Assembly: GCA_938018005.1 (NCBI GenBank)
Contig: CALIJG010000020.1
Coordinates: 1-64,000, forward strand
Reading direction: 5' to 3'
Length of the DNA: 64,000 nucleotides
Source: an uncultured Candidatus Saccharibacteria bacterium
GTDB taxonomy: Bacteria > Patescibacteriota > Saccharimonadia > Saccharimonadales > Saccharimonadaceae
Of this stretch, positions 1 through 9,206 are shown piece after piece. The translations under genes were made by a program, and so were the position numbers. Under the pieces are notes generated by a model that worked only from the letters and a program-made list of their open reading frames with translations, had not been told where the DNA came from and ran no database searches. How positions within the stretch are numbered: position 1 is the first letter of the stretch; every line of letters begins with the position of its first letter.

Positions 1-53
1 TGGTTGATGCGGTGCGTGAGGAGTGGCACGGGGTGTGGCTGATTGGAGGGTAG
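1..53 (+). CDS. 3' end of an upstream gene (partial)
   Basis: The third reading frame is open from the window edge to a TAG at 51-53 and gives a plausible C-terminus ending in W-L-I-G-G. The other two frames are closed within the same stretch or have no such tail. The body of the gene lies outside the window, so no function can be given. It is followed by about 115 nt without a gene and then the promoter of the next gene. Confidence 0.45.
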   Translation, partial: VDAVREEWHGVWLIGG

Positions 54-217
54 AGGGATTTTGCACTGCGCCTGCTGATACCGCGAGGTGCTCCACCACA
101 ACCTTCCACCTAAACCAATCTCACTACCTACACACATAGATGGGCAACCCATGAGAATAAGAAACCTGCTATAATATAGCCATACACACTTCTAGCACAA
201 CGGAGGAGAAGGTACCT

Positions 218-727
218 ATGGCCATATCTCAGACAACAACCGTAACAGCTCAGACGATTCAAGCCACACCGCGCAGAATCATCGAGCGCCTCGCTACTAT
301 TCTTGCCTGCTGCGGGATTATCCTTATTGGCGTTTTTCTCACTTTTGTTGAATCGATGGGTATTTACATCACGTCAACTGGCTTTGAGGGGACGCAGTCA
401 CAAGAGTATATCACTATGCTCATCATGCTTGTCTATGCAATCAATCTTGTTGTGCAAGCCGCCTATGTCATTGTTCGCACGTTGCGTTCAGCGATTGCAC
501 CGTATCGCCAGCAAGCGGTAGCATTCGTGGCCATCCTTGGTTATTTTGTCGCATTGGCTGCCGTACATCTCTACCATCACTATTTTGTTCAAGATGGATT
601 CGGCCCACATACCTTTCTCCAGACGACGGCTGGTGCTGCTCTTGGCCTGGCTATCTCTGGTCTTGGTTCGCTCTATCTGTGGTATGTGTTACTGCGAACA
701 CGCAAAGGGCAGGCGGTTCGCTCTTGA
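218..727 (+). CDS. four-helix membrane protein of unknown function
   Basis: This is a 169-residue protein with four hydrophobic segments (about residues 27-50, 65-88, 98-118 and 135-158), so it is an integral membrane protein. I do not recognise a family. The ATG at 218 is preceded by a purine-rich Shine-Dalgarno GGAGGAGAAGG at 201-211 and a TATAAT -10 box at 170-175, so it has a real 5' UTR, unlike many neighbours. The next gene starts 33 nt downstream with its own -10 box. Confidence 0.7.
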   Translation: MAISQTTTVTAQTIQATPRRIIERLATILACCGIILIGVFLTFVESMGIYITSTGFEGTQSQEYITMLIMLVYAINLVVQAAYVIVRTLRSAIAPYRQQAVAFVAILGYFVALAAVHLYHHYFVQDGFGPHTFLQTTAGAALGLAISGLGSLYLWYVLLRTRKGQAVRS

Positions 728-760
728 GCACCCCCGCAAACTCGGGTATAATAGGGCAAT

Positions 761-2221
761 ATGGCAAAGCAAGTTGTCGACTATCATTTGTACCGCTGGC
801 GGTATGGCCTCGGCTATGGCTTTGTAGTGGTAGCAATTATTGCGGCAGTTGTGCTAGCTGGGCTGTTTATCCCTGGTGAGTTGCGGCAAGGTGAGCTCGA
901 TAGCGCACTACAAAGCAGCCAATTATCCTTCCAGAATCTTACTCCTGCTATGGTTATCAATGCGCCGTATCATGGTCTGCAAAAATTAAGCTTTGCAGTG
1001 CTCGGCGTGACACCACTGTCGGTGAAGTTACCATCTATGGCGATTGCTTTGATGACGGCGCTTGGGCTGCTTCTTCTATTTCGCTCCTGGTTTTCCCGAA
1101 ACATTGCGCTTATTACAACGATCCTCGTGACGATGACGGCGCAGTTTCTTTTCTTGGCGCAAGATGGCACACCAGCTATTCTCTTTAGCTGCCTCACTGT
1201 GTGGCTGCTCTATGCTGCAACGCGCGCCATTCGGACGAAGAAGTTTCTCTCCACCCTCTGGAAAGTGACAGCCTGTGTGCTAGCGGCACTCCTGCTATAT
1301 GCGCCACTTGGTATCTATGTCGTTGTTGCGCTTGGGATTCTGGGGGTGTCTCATCCGCACGCTCGCTATACAATTCTGCGCGTGCAGCGCAGCCGCCTTG
1401 CTCTGGCAGCTGTCATTGGCCTTGTGGCGATGCTGCCCCTTATCTACGCAAGCATCACTAACCATGATGTACTCAAGCAGCTCTTTGGCTTGCCGCTCGA
1501 ATCGATCAATGTGGGGGCAAATCTTCGCCACCTTGGCACGACGCTCTTTGGGCTCTTTACGTCAAACAAATCGTACCTCGTGCAGCCATTGTACTCGGTC
1601 GGTATGATTCTAATTATGCTGATTGGTCTTGCCTCGCTCCTGAGTCACTACTATACAGCACGCAGTTATGCAGCGCTCCTGGTGGGGCTGCCGTTACTGG
1701 GCGTGGTGATTATCAATCCACAGCTGGTGACCTCGCTCTTTCCAGTGGTGGCGATCATTATCACATTTGGCGTGGCATGGCTGATTAACCACTGGTATCA
1801 GATGTTTCCGCGCAACCCATATGCTCGGGTGGCTGGGTTACTCCCTATGACGCTCTTGATTGGCGGGCTTACCCTTACTGGTATTGGGCGCTATGCCGAG
1901 ACGTATCGCTATAATCCAGATGTTCTTGCTCACTACTCGAGCGACGTTAAGCTTCTTAACGACCAACTCCAGGGTGATAATGTGCGCGTCGATCGCCCTA
2001 TGACACTTGCCGTGACCGAGACGGAGCGACCAATGTATGAAATGATTGCCCGCTATAACGACCGATTGCGCGTTGTTACTACTGTGCCCGAGCAGCAAAC
2101 TGTCTTTACTGCAACGCGTGCTTACCGCCAGCAACATCGCGATCTAACGCGCCCAGCACATATTATTACCAATGCACGTGCACACGACAGCAACCGGTTT
2201 TATCAGTACGAGCCACTATAG
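761..2221 (+). CDS. GT39/PMT-like polytopic membrane protein
   Basis: A 486-residue protein with roughly ten membrane helices in the first 390 residues and a short soluble C-terminal tail. The arrangement (one N-terminal helix, an extracytoplasmic loop with acidic residues near residues 42-50, then many helices) is that of GT39/ArnT/PMT-type glycosyltransferases that use lipid-linked sugars, but I see no diagnostic motif beyond that. The TATAAT at 747-752 ends 8 nt before the ATG and there is no Shine-Dalgarno, so the mRNA is probably leaderless. It may act in envelope glycan assembly; that role is inference. Confidence 0.6.
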   Translation: MAKQVVDYHLYRWRYGLGYGFVVVAIIAAVVLAGLFIPGELRQGELDSALQSSQLSFQNLTPAMVINAPYHGLQKLSFAVLGVTPLSVKLPSMAIALMTALGLLLLFRSWFSRNIALITTILVTMTAQFLFLAQDGTPAILFSCLTVWLLYAATRAIRTKKFLSTLWKVTACVLAALLLYAPLGIYVVVALGILGVSHPHARYTILRVQRSRLALAAVIGLVAMLPLIYASITNHDVLKQLFGLPLESINVGANLRHLGTTLFGLFTSNKSYLVQPLYSVGMILIMLIGLASLLSHYYTARSYAALLVGLPLLGVVIINPQLVTSLFPVVAIIITFGVAWLINHWYQMFPRNPYARVAGLLPMTLLIGGLTLTGIGRYAETYRYNPDVLAHYSSDVKLLNDQLQGDNVRVDRPMTLAVTETERPMYEMIARYNDRLRVVTTVPEQQTVFTATRAYRQQHRDLTRPAHIITNARAHDSNRFYQYEPL

Positions 2222-2271
2222 GTGTCGTGGGGTATTTGCCAGTAGGCCGCTCCCTGGTTTAGAGGGTTTAT

Positions 2272-3006
2272 TTATTTCATCTGCGTTGCTTGATAGAGCC
2301 GCACCCACTGCCTAGGCTGGAGTTCTGATGGCCTGCGCTCAGGGTTGATACCAAGCTGGGCTCGCGGCAGGGCAGCAAAGCGCCGCGGCTTGGCGTAGTG
2401 CGTCGCGACAAACTGGCTGTACGCTGCCTGCTGATTGCGGGGTAGCCAGGGCTCGGTGCGTGGCAAAAGCTCGAGTAGTACCGTATCGACGGCGGGTGGT
2501 GGTGTGAAATCTGTCCGACGCAGGCGGTAGCGGATCCGCGCCTGCCACCACGGTGCCAGCTGAGCGCCCAGTGCCGCCGTAAAGTGGCGGTCGCTCGGCA
2601 CAAGCTTGGACGCAAATTGGCGCTGGACGATGAGATAGATCGCCTGTGGCGAGGTGGAAGCAGTGGTAAGCATCCGCACGATATCGGCACTGAGCGCAAA
2701 GGGGATATTAGCAAATACTTTATATGGCTCGGCAGGAAGGGTAAGCTGGCGGATATCGGCCGCGATGATGCGGACATGTGGCACGGCTGCGGTATGCCTG
2801 CGCAAAGCATCGAGCGCACGTGGTTCATTCTCAACCGCTACTACCTGCTGGCAGCGCCGCGCTAAGGCGCTTGTAATGACGCCGCTACCTGCCCCGAGGT
2901 CATAAACCGTATCGCGCCGGCGGATGGTACTATGGCCTAGTAATACAGCCGCCACGCGGGGGCTACGCAAAAAATGTTGGCCATGGCTGGCAACGCGTCG
3001 TCTCAT
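2272..3006 (-). CDS. rRNA adenine N6-methyltransferase, RsmA/Erm family
   Basis: A 244-residue SAM-dependent methyltransferase. Residues 9-13 (GQHFL) match the family's N-terminal Q-[NH]-F-L motif, the SAM loop DLGAGSG is at 36-42, an acidic ENEP follows at 59-62, and the catalytic NIPF is at 100-103. NIP[FY] is typical of Erm (23S A2058) enzymes, whereas RsmA/KsgA usually has N[IL]PY, and the length is also closer to Erm. An RsmA role cannot be excluded, because this could be the only family member in a small genome. An upstream in-frame start exists at 3051, but the ATG at 3006 is preferred because TACACT (minus strand, 3013-3018) lies 6 nt before it, giving a leaderless mRNA. The gene is convergent with the gene ending at 2221. 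Confidence 0.85.
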   Translation of the reverse strand: MRRRVASHGQHFLRSPRVAAVLLGHSTIRRRDTVYDLGAGSGVITSALARRCQQVVAVENEPRALDALRRHTAAVPHVRIIAADIRQLTLPAEPYKVFANIPFALSADIVRMLTTASTSPQAIYLIVQRQFASKLVPSDRHFTAALGAQLAPWWQARIRYRLRRTDFTPPPAVDTVLLELLPRTEPWLPRNQQAAYSQFVATHYAKPRRFAALPRAQLGINPERRPSELQPRQWVRLYQATQMK

Positions 3007-3102
3007 ATTGGTAGTGTAGCAGACAAGCCCATAGGTCGTAAATGAACACAATCTCGTCCCGGCCTATTCCGTCAGCAAGCACAAGCGTGTATACTAGAAG
3101 CA

Positions 3103-5457
3103 ATGGATACGAATGGTGGGATGATGATGCGCTACCGGCAAGCGGCCTATTATACTGTGCTAGCACAGCGTGCACTCTGGCGCACCCCGCCAGCTGGACA
3201 GCCATTGCAGACAAGCGATATAAAGCAGCTTTATTCGGATGAGCTCCGGGCAGCGCTTGCGGCAGACTTCGCGCTGAGCTTTAGCTTGGCTCAGATTGCG
3301 GAGTATGCTCAGTCGGATGGCGCAGCGCCGCTGATTATTACCGATCGCGAGCGATGGGCGGCAGCACGCGCTCATGCGCTCGTCTATGATATGTTACAAC
3401 CTGGCTGCAATATTGCTCGCTCACAAGCGGGGATTGATGCGCTCTGCGCGTTAACACACGACCCGCAAACCTCACTATCTAGCACAATACACCTCTGTGA
3501 CGCTCGTCTTGGTGGTGCACTTGCTCAGGCAAGCGGCAGGGTACTTGGCCAGCCAGAGCAAACGATCTACTGTTTAATCGATAGCGCGGTTGCCCAAGAC
3601 GATACCCCGTGGCACGTTGCCAAACTGTTGAGCCCAGCAGCTGATGGCACGATTGTCCCGATTATCCAGCTACGACCCAAGACGCTGCTCGCCACGCTTT
3701 CCACCTACGAACTGCTTGCGCTTTTCATTGGCTATGGGTATGAGCCACGAATCGTTGACTGCACCACAGCCGACCCGCGCCAGCCAGATGCAGACTACAC
3801 TGCTGCGCTCGCGTGGGCAACTGAGCGCACTACTGCTTTGCGCCAGCCAGCCCAACTGCGCCCACACAAAGCCCGTCGACCACTGTTGCTTGTGCGCACT
3901 CCAGAACAGCTTGAGGCGTTACTAGACGAGCACGAAGCACAAGAGAGTTCTCCCACTCCAGCCGAGAATGATACCGGCGACGCTCAGCCATCAAGCATTG
4001 CCCGGGCACAGGCAGCGCTTGCTCACCGCAAAGCAGATGGCACTGACTCGAGCCAGGCACACACGCAGGCGTGGCTTGCTCAGGCGCTTGCGTGGTGTGA
4101 GCCAGAGAATCTGTTTGATGCAGCAGACAACCTCACCTTCGCCGAGACGAAGGCCCTGCCGCATACGGCTGCAGCCCATGCCGATGATGATCACGCCAAC
4201 TCGCATATAGCTCAGCTCACAGCACAAACTCCTGCTCCGGTAGCCACACCACTACGCCGGCCAGCTATTGAGCCCTATGCGGTCGTCGCAACGCCACCTG
4301 GCACGCAGCGCAGCAATACGCTCTCCGGTGTTAGCTCGTATCTGGCCGATCTTACCAAGGATGCGGCGTTAGATAGCTTCCGGCTTTTTATAAGTCCGTC
4401 GCTGCAGAGCGGTACGCTCGCTCAGCGCTTTGCATCATACCCACGAGCCTGGCAGTGGGGCAGCCAGCCTAGTACAGCGCCGCATGCGTCAGATGGCTAT
4501 ACAATGAGCTACCCAGCAGCAGGTGCGCTACGCGGTATGCAGCTTGGCTATCTCGAGCAGGGGAGGCAAAGCGTCTTCGTTGGAGCGTCCCTACACGAGG
4601 ACATGAGCGCGGCAAGTCGCTCGTATACCGCAGCTCTATCGAGCCAGCCAAGCAATGCACCACTACCGAGCCTCAACACCATTCTCTCTCATCAGAGTGC
4701 CGAGCAGGTAACCAATGCGCTTGATCAGCGAGATGCCCCCACAACGGTCTACTTCCCAGCCGATAGCAACTGCGCGGTGGTGACGCTCGATATGATGCTG
4801 TCGAGCACGCAGGTAATCAATGTATTGCATGCCAGTGATACGACGCAGCCTACCTGGCTCACCACTAAGGCGGCTCGAGCTCAGATGCACGCAGGTCTTG
4901 CTACGTGGAACTTCGCCAGCCACACCAGTCCAGATATTGTACTTGCCGCGTGTGGTGACGTTGCTACTACAGAGGTATTGGCCGCTATTGAGCTCATCGC
5001 TCATTCTTGCCCGGCTGCCCGGGTGCGCTGTGTCAATATCTCGAGCCTCACGCCGCGTGGCTTTGGCACACTCGCTCAGCCTGTCTCGCGGCGAACGCTC
5101 GCGCGCACGGTAACGACAACCAAGCCGGTGATTATCGCCTACCCGGGCGAAGAACGCTCCCTTGCGGCGACGCTCTTTGCTTATGGGGTCGATAGTCGAC
5201 AGTTTGATATCCATAGCTTCGGCCTGGCACCGTGCGGCGACACGCTCATGACAAGCCTCATTAACCAGCAGGCTAGCCACTATGATCTTGCTATTGCCAC
5301 CGCAACATGCCTGAGCGCAACAGGCGTTATCTCTTCAGACGATGCCCAGCGTCTCATAGAGCACTGCCATGCAGCGATTGAGCAGTGCCTCACCCACGCA
5401 CGCGAGCACCACACTGACCACCCGATGGTCACCACCTGGCAGTGGCAGCAAGGGTAG
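3103..5457 (+). CDS. degenerate phosphoketolase-like protein
   Basis: A 784-residue protein, close to the ~800 of xylulose-5-phosphate/fructose-6-phosphate phosphoketolase. Collinear family landmarks are visible: a segment with H-x-x-K-x-L-x-P-x-x-D-G-x-x-[VL]-P-I near residues 170-190, a G-Y-G-[WY]-x-P near 210, an LEQGR-type stretch near 485, PADSNC near 551 (family PPDANC), and ACGDVATTE near 616 (family CAGDxPTxE). The family GDGEAETGP that binds Mg-thiamine diphosphate is replaced by an IDSAVAQDD segment near 158-166, the H-L-N-G segment is replaced, and the activating Glu motif LSEHxxxG is not recognisable. A low-complexity Ala/Gln/Thr-rich stretch (about 265-390) is inserted. It is therefore probably catalytically inactive or altered. 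TATACT at 3090-3095 ends 7 nt before the ATG, so the mRNA is probably leaderless. Confidence 0.65.
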   Translation: MDTNGGMMMRYRQAAYYTVLAQRALWRTPPAGQPLQTSDIKQLYSDELRAALAADFALSFSLAQIAEYAQSDGAAPLIITDRERWAAARAHALVYDMLQPGCNIARSQAGIDALCALTHDPQTSLSSTIHLCDARLGGALAQASGRVLGQPEQTIYCLIDSAVAQDDTPWHVAKLLSPAADGTIVPIIQLRPKTLLATLSTYELLALFIGYGYEPRIVDCTTADPRQPDADYTAALAWATERTTALRQPAQLRPHKARRPLLLVRTPEQLEALLDEHEAQESSPTPAENDTGDAQPSSIARAQAALAHRKADGTDSSQAHTQAWLAQALAWCEPENLFDAADNLTFAETKALPHTAAAHADDDHANSHIAQLTAQTPAPVATPLRRPAIEPYAVVATPPGTQRSNTLSGVSSYLADLTKDAALDSFRLFISPSLQSGTLAQRFASYPRAWQWGSQPSTAPHASDGYTMSYPAAGALRGMQLGYLEQGRQSVFVGASLHEDMSAASRSYTAALSSQPSNAPLPSLNTILSHQSAEQVTNALDQRDAPTTVYFPADSNCAVVTLDMMLSSTQVINVLHASDTTQPTWLTTKAARAQMHAGLATWNFASHTSPDIVLAACGDVATTEVLAAIELIAHSCPAARVRCVNISSLTPRGFGTLAQPVSRRTLARTVTTTKPVIIAYPGEERSLAATLFAYGVDSRQFDIHSFGLAPCGDTLMTSLINQQASHYDLAIATATCLSATGVISSDDAQRLIEHCHAAIEQCLTHAREHHTDHPMVTTWQWQQG

Positions 5458-5525
5458 TAGAGAAGCCCCGTGCACCACTCATCAATACCACTATCACCCC
5501 GCGACACATGGTATACTAGACTATA

Positions 5526-6845
5526 ATGAGAAAACCAACATTCGCAACAATCCAGCTTGAAAAGATCGTCGGTGGTGGGCAAGCTCTCGGCACACTTGAT
5601 GATGGCCGCAAAGCCTTCGTCTGGGGTGGGCTACCGGGCGAGACTGTTACTATCCGCATCACCAAGAAGAAGTCGCACTTCGTCGAAGGAGTGGTGACTG
5701 AGGTGCTCGCTGCTTCGACCGAGCGCATCACCCCGCGCAACCCCGAGAGCTACCTCAGTACCAGCCCATGGCAAATTATGCCGCTGGCGAGCGAGCAACA
5801 TTATAAGGCAGCGCTGATCGAGGAGGCCTTTGAGCTGCACGATATTGTCTTGCCAGAGCCGATCGACGTTTTTTGCGATGATATACCCTATGGCTACCGT
5901 AATAAAGTTGAGCTGAGTTGGTATAGCGACAGGGCAGAGGATGGCACCGAGACGCTCGACCTCGCGTTCTTTCGGCGGGGGAGCAAGGGTAAGATTGTCG
6001 TTGACGGGACAAGCTTAGCTCGGCCAGAGATCAACCAACTCGCCCGGCAGGTGCGCGACCTGCTGCGCACCAAGCACGTGACAGCGCGCCAGCTCAAGAC
6101 ACTCCTCATCCGCTGCGACCAGGCGGGCAACTGCGTGTGGCAGCTTTATACCAAAGACCGCCTGGGGGATGTTATGAGCCCAGACGAAGCCACCGCTTTA
6201 TCAGCTCAGGGCGGCGAGATTATCTACTCCGACCCCCGTTCGCCAGCCAGTCGGATCACCGAGCGCCTAGCATGCTTTGGCGATCCTGTCTTGCAAGATA
6301 CCATTCTTGGCGTGCCGTTTCGCTACGCCACCGAAGGGTTCTTCCAAGTTAATCTACCGGTCTACGAGCAAGCACTGCGTGACATGCAGCGGTTCGTCCA
6401 GGTGCAGGATAGCACGTCCCAGCCCACGCTCGACCTCTATGCTGGGGTGGGGACGATCGGCCTGACGATTGGCAGTGATAACGTCACCCTAGTGGAGATT
6501 AACGCTGATGCGGTGCGTGAGATGCAGCGTAATATCCACCAGCTAGGCCGCACGAGCCAAGCCAAGGCTATTCTCGCACCCAGCGAGCAAGCGCTGGAAC
6601 ACATTACTGGCGATGCGCTCATCATCCTCGACCCACCACGCGCCGGCCTCCACACCGATGTCATTACCAAACTCCTCGCCACCCAGCCGCAGCGCATCCT
6701 CTACCTTAGTTGCAACCCCGTCACTCAAGCACGCGACGTGGCGCTTCTTGCCACGCGCTACCGCATTGCCTATCACCGAGGCTACAACTTTTTCCCTCGC
6801 ACGCCGCACAGTGAGCATTTGGTGGTGCTTGATCGGCTTGCGTAG
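5526..6845 (+). CDS. TrmA/RlmC/RlmD-family RNA m5U methyltransferase
   Basis: A 439-residue class I methyltransferase. An N-terminal TRAM-like segment (residues ~5-60) is followed by the central domain, the family motif F-x-Q-V-N near 277, the SAM motif DLYAGVG near 301-307, DPPRAG near 367, and the nucleophile Cys in LSCNP near 394. The C-terminus carries the catalytic base segment PHSEH. The Cys cluster that binds an iron-sulphur centre in RlmD is absent, which is a common variation. It should form 5-methyluridine in 23S rRNA or tRNA; the exact target cannot be told. TATACT at 5512-5517 lies 8 nt before the ATG (leaderless). Confidence 0.88.
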   Translation: MRKPTFATIQLEKIVGGGQALGTLDDGRKAFVWGGLPGETVTIRITKKKSHFVEGVVTEVLAASTERITPRNPESYLSTSPWQIMPLASEQHYKAALIEEAFELHDIVLPEPIDVFCDDIPYGYRNKVELSWYSDRAEDGTETLDLAFFRRGSKGKIVVDGTSLARPEINQLARQVRDLLRTKHVTARQLKTLLIRCDQAGNCVWQLYTKDRLGDVMSPDEATALSAQGGEIIYSDPRSPASRITERLACFGDPVLQDTILGVPFRYATEGFFQVNLPVYEQALRDMQRFVQVQDSTSQPTLDLYAGVGTIGLTIGSDNVTLVEINADAVREMQRNIHQLGRTSQAKAILAPSEQALEHITGDALIILDPPRAGLHTDVITKLLATQPQRILYLSCNPVTQARDVALLATRYRIAYHRGYNFFPRTPHSEHLVVLDRLA

Positions 6846-6913
6846 TGGCTTTATATCGCTCTTATAAAAAAGTGATTCTTCACGATTCAGACATTGAGAA
6901 AGGAAATGCAAAA

Positions 6914-7372
6914 ATGAGCGCATTCATGATACAAATGCAAGTTATCTATACAGCTCTTATGGCTGGGATGATGCTTATGTATACTATTACTTTAGGACGC
7001 TATTTTGATTATATTTTAAAACACAAGATACCTGGCGCATCTCAAAATTGGGCACTGTTTCATAATAATACTCGAGTGCAGATCTACCACACAGCTGTAT
7101 TGGTTGGCCACGCAATGTTGTCGATAATTTCTCTCGCTACCAACTATACGAGAGAGCCGGCTCCACTCGTGGTTGCAGCGGCTGTTCCATTTCTCATGCT
7201 TACCACTCATATGGTAACTGGCTTTGCCAAGGCGGAATTTTTTGTCAATGGTGCGCAGCGATTGGATGATGAGAAGACAGTAAAAACATATCTTGCATGG
7301 AATATGCCACTCCATATCACATACACTCTCCTCTATGCTGTATCGGCCGCTCTTTTGCTTACATTGTTATAG
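6914..7372 (+). CDS. four-helix membrane protein
   Basis: A 152-residue protein with four hydrophobic helices and a long polar loop after the first. The frame is open upstream to a GTG at 6845, but the ATG at 6914 has an AGAAAGGAAA ribosome site just upstream (about 6897-6906) and puts a membrane helix at the N-terminus. General shape resembles small DUF1772-like membrane proteins, but I see no defining motif and leave it as unknown. It follows the methyltransferase gene by about 70 nt. Confidence 0.65.
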   Translation: MSAFMIQMQVIYTALMAGMMLMYTITLGRYFDYILKHKIPGASQNWALFHNNTRVQIYHTAVLVGHAMLSIISLATNYTREPAPLVVAAAVPFLMLTTHMVTGFAKAEFFVNGAQRLDDEKTVKTYLAWNMPLHITYTLLYAVSAALLLTLL

Positions 7373-7419
7373 ATCTCAATCGCCAAGGGTCATGAGGAAA
7401 TGAGAGAACGTTTATCTTA

Positions 7420-7448
7420 TTGACACACTCGCCATATATTGATATATA
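7420..7448 (+). promoter_or_regulatory. promoter of the shared TATATTG family (copy 1)
   Basis: TTGACA at 7420-7425, a 17-nt spacer ending ATATATTGA, and TATATA at 7443-7448 (extended -10, TGA before the hexamer). The spacer is nearly identical to those at 19036-19052 and 41753-41769. It drives the 139-residue gene at 7482. Confidence 0.75.
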
Positions 7449-7450
7449 TT

Positions 7451-7478
7451 AGCTTTTGAGTTATCCTACTCAGAAGCT
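7451..7478 (+). promoter_or_regulatory. inverted repeat before the start codon
   Basis: An 11-pair inverted repeat (7451-7461 with 7468-7478, one T-G wobble, 6-nt loop) lies between the -10 box and the ATG at 7482. It may be an operator or a hairpin at the extreme 5' end of the mRNA that controls translation; no Shine-Dalgarno is visible after it. Confidence 0.55.
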
Positions 7479-7481
7479 TCC

Positions 7482-7901
7482 ATGACAAGCAGAGAGGTTG
7501 TGAGCAAAATGGCTCAGCTGATCCCTGTAGCAGTCCTCCGTGAATACCAGATAGATGAGGAGAACTATCTGAGGAGCCAGATGGCCTACCGAGCTAGGCG
7601 AATCGCAAGCTTCAAAGAGCGGGACATCCCGCATATCGTCGAGCGATTTACCAGCGAAGTAAGAGATCGCGATGTGCAAGATTGTGTGCTATGTCTCTAC
7701 ATTCTTGAAGATTTAAGTATCATCAAGGATAGTGACAGCTGCACACAGGCTTTACGCCACGCGCTACAGCAAGTCGACTCACGTGTCACTGATGTCTATA
7801 TTGGCTCCAACCGAGCATACGGGACATCCTATGACGCAGACTTTCGGACATGCAACATTTTTGTTGCCTTCGGATCAGGAGAGGAGGAGTCTGCAGGCTA
7901 A
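7482..7901 (+). CDS. hypothetical soluble protein
   Basis: A 139-residue protein with no membrane segment and no motif I recognise. It is mostly charged and helical at the N-terminus (E/R-rich 20-70) and has three cysteines in the middle (one CVLC). The start at 7482 directly follows the inverted repeat described above. It belongs to the group of transcripts sharing the TATATTG-type promoter with the structured-RNA locus at 19 kb, the small RNA at 41.8 kb and the sortase. Confidence 0.6.
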   Translation: MTSREVVSKMAQLIPVAVLREYQIDEENYLRSQMAYRARRIASFKERDIPHIVERFTSEVRDRDVQDCVLCLYILEDLSIIKDSDSCTQALRHALQQVDSRVTDVYIGSNRAYGTSYDADFRTCNIFVAFGSGEEESAG

Positions 7902-8101
7902 CGAAGCCTCGCGGCGAACCTCTGACTCGCATTTCTGCTTGTCATGTTCGCCCTGTAAGGGGCATTTGGTGTTTTTCTGTCGATAGTAAGCACACCTTTG
8001 AATTATCTTATTACGCAATTATTGCCTTACATCGCGGGCCAAGAACAGGAGCGACAGTGTTGGATTAGACGCCCGCATGCTAATAGGCTATAATAAGTTT
8101 T

Positions 8102-8620
8102 ATGCGACGCTCTACCCGAAGAAAGGTTATTATCGTTGGGGTTCTCCTTATGACGTATAGTGCTATTACGTACGGTCTTCCCTATCTGCTTTTGGATGCA
8201 CCGTTCGCACGGATTAATGCAACTGAGACGCTTAAGCAGCGCTTTTCTCGCGAATATACGCAATCGCTTGATGTCAAATATAGCAAAGGGTCGCCTCAGC
8301 TCAGCCGCGAAAGCCCAAGTGGCACCGTACTTGGCTACGTTACAGACACGAAGATACGCCAGAAGCTGCTCCAAGCTCAGCCTTTTGCCGATTGCTCTGG
8401 TGGCTGCTCGTCGTGGCAATCGTATAGTGAGTATGGCAAAACATCGCCACTGCTTAGTATCGAGCAAAATTCATCACCCGACTCGCGCAATATTCTTCGC
8501 GCAGCAACAGGAGAGGGAGGTCAGTGTGTTGCTCGCTACCACCCAAAGTCGCACGGTGATATATTCTGCTTGTCGCCTTCGACAGGGGCGTTTGCATATG
8601 GGTATGATGGTGCATCGTAG
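8102..8620 (+). CDS. hypothetical exported or membrane-anchored protein
   Basis: A 172-residue protein with a basic N-terminus (RRSTRRK) and one hydrophobic segment (about 9-30), i.e. an uncleaved signal anchor or signal peptide, then a polar domain with a C-x-x-x-C pair (CSGGC) near 98-102 and two further cysteines near 141 and 154 that could form disulphides outside the cell. No family recognised. TATAAT at 8089-8094 lies 7 nt before the ATG, so the mRNA is probably leaderless. Confidence 0.65.
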   Translation: MRRSTRRKVIIVGVLLMTYSAITYGLPYLLLDAPFARINATETLKQRFSREYTQSLDVKYSKGSPQLSRESPSGTVLGYVTDTKIRQKLLQAQPFADCSGGCSSWQSYSEYGKTSPLLSIEQNSSPDSRNILRAATGEGGQCVARYHPKSHGDIFCLSPSTGAFAYGYDGAS

Positions 8621-8629
8621 GAATGTAGC

Positions 8630-8991
8630 ATTCTGACTTTCATCAACTCCCGTCTCACTCTCCACACCTACTTCATCGCCATCGTCCATCTCAGCGTCAG
8701 AGAGAGCGTATTGGGCGCTGTCGACACTCTCGGTTGCGACTGTCTGATTAACTATATCCGACTCATTGCCAAAAAGAAAATCGGGGCCAAGCTCCCCGTT
8801 GTCTTCCTCGCTGGCTACATCCTCTCTGGCAATGGCTGCGGCGTGGGAGGGGTGCGAGAAGGAGCGCGTGCATGTCGCTGTCGGTACGTACCAGGCGCAC
8901 AGTAGGCGATAGTTACGCCGGTCACGATGCCGGCAACGTAGATCGCGCTGATGCTGAGAATGAGGGCGTACATCTGGTTAGCTCGTTTCAT
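8630..8991 (-). pseudogene. small membrane protein with acidic tail, apparently frameshifted
   Basis: On the minus strand an ATG at 8991 opens a 58-codon frame (8815-8991) encoding a single membrane helix (residues ~8-30) and a basic linker, then stops at TAG. In the next frame an Asp/Glu-rich sequence without stops runs from about 8860 down to about 8630 but has no start codon of its own until 8689. A one-frame shift around 8840-8880 (C-rich, CCCC present) would join them into one membrane protein with a long acidic tail. Either the gene is decaying or the base call there is wrong. No Shine-Dalgarno or clear -10 was found. Confidence 0.35.
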
Positions 8992-9206
8992 GGTTTGGGC
9001 GGTTTGGTTAGCAGTGATTCATTATTTCTTACCTGCTTTTAGATTTACCAAATAGTGCTAAATCAACTACACCCATCTATTCTTTTAGTAATCAAGGATG
9101 CGTTACATGTAAGTAGACCAACTATGATAGCCCATGTATGATACCGCAAGTTGCCATTATTTATTCAAGGAAACCAGTTTTCAACAAAAAAGCAACTGAA
9201 AGATGG

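Noticed and set aside
8474..8689. Separate 71-codon minus-strand gene
   Set aside because: It is the tail of the frameshifted acidic protein and then runs into the shadow of the plus-strand gene at 8102-8620.
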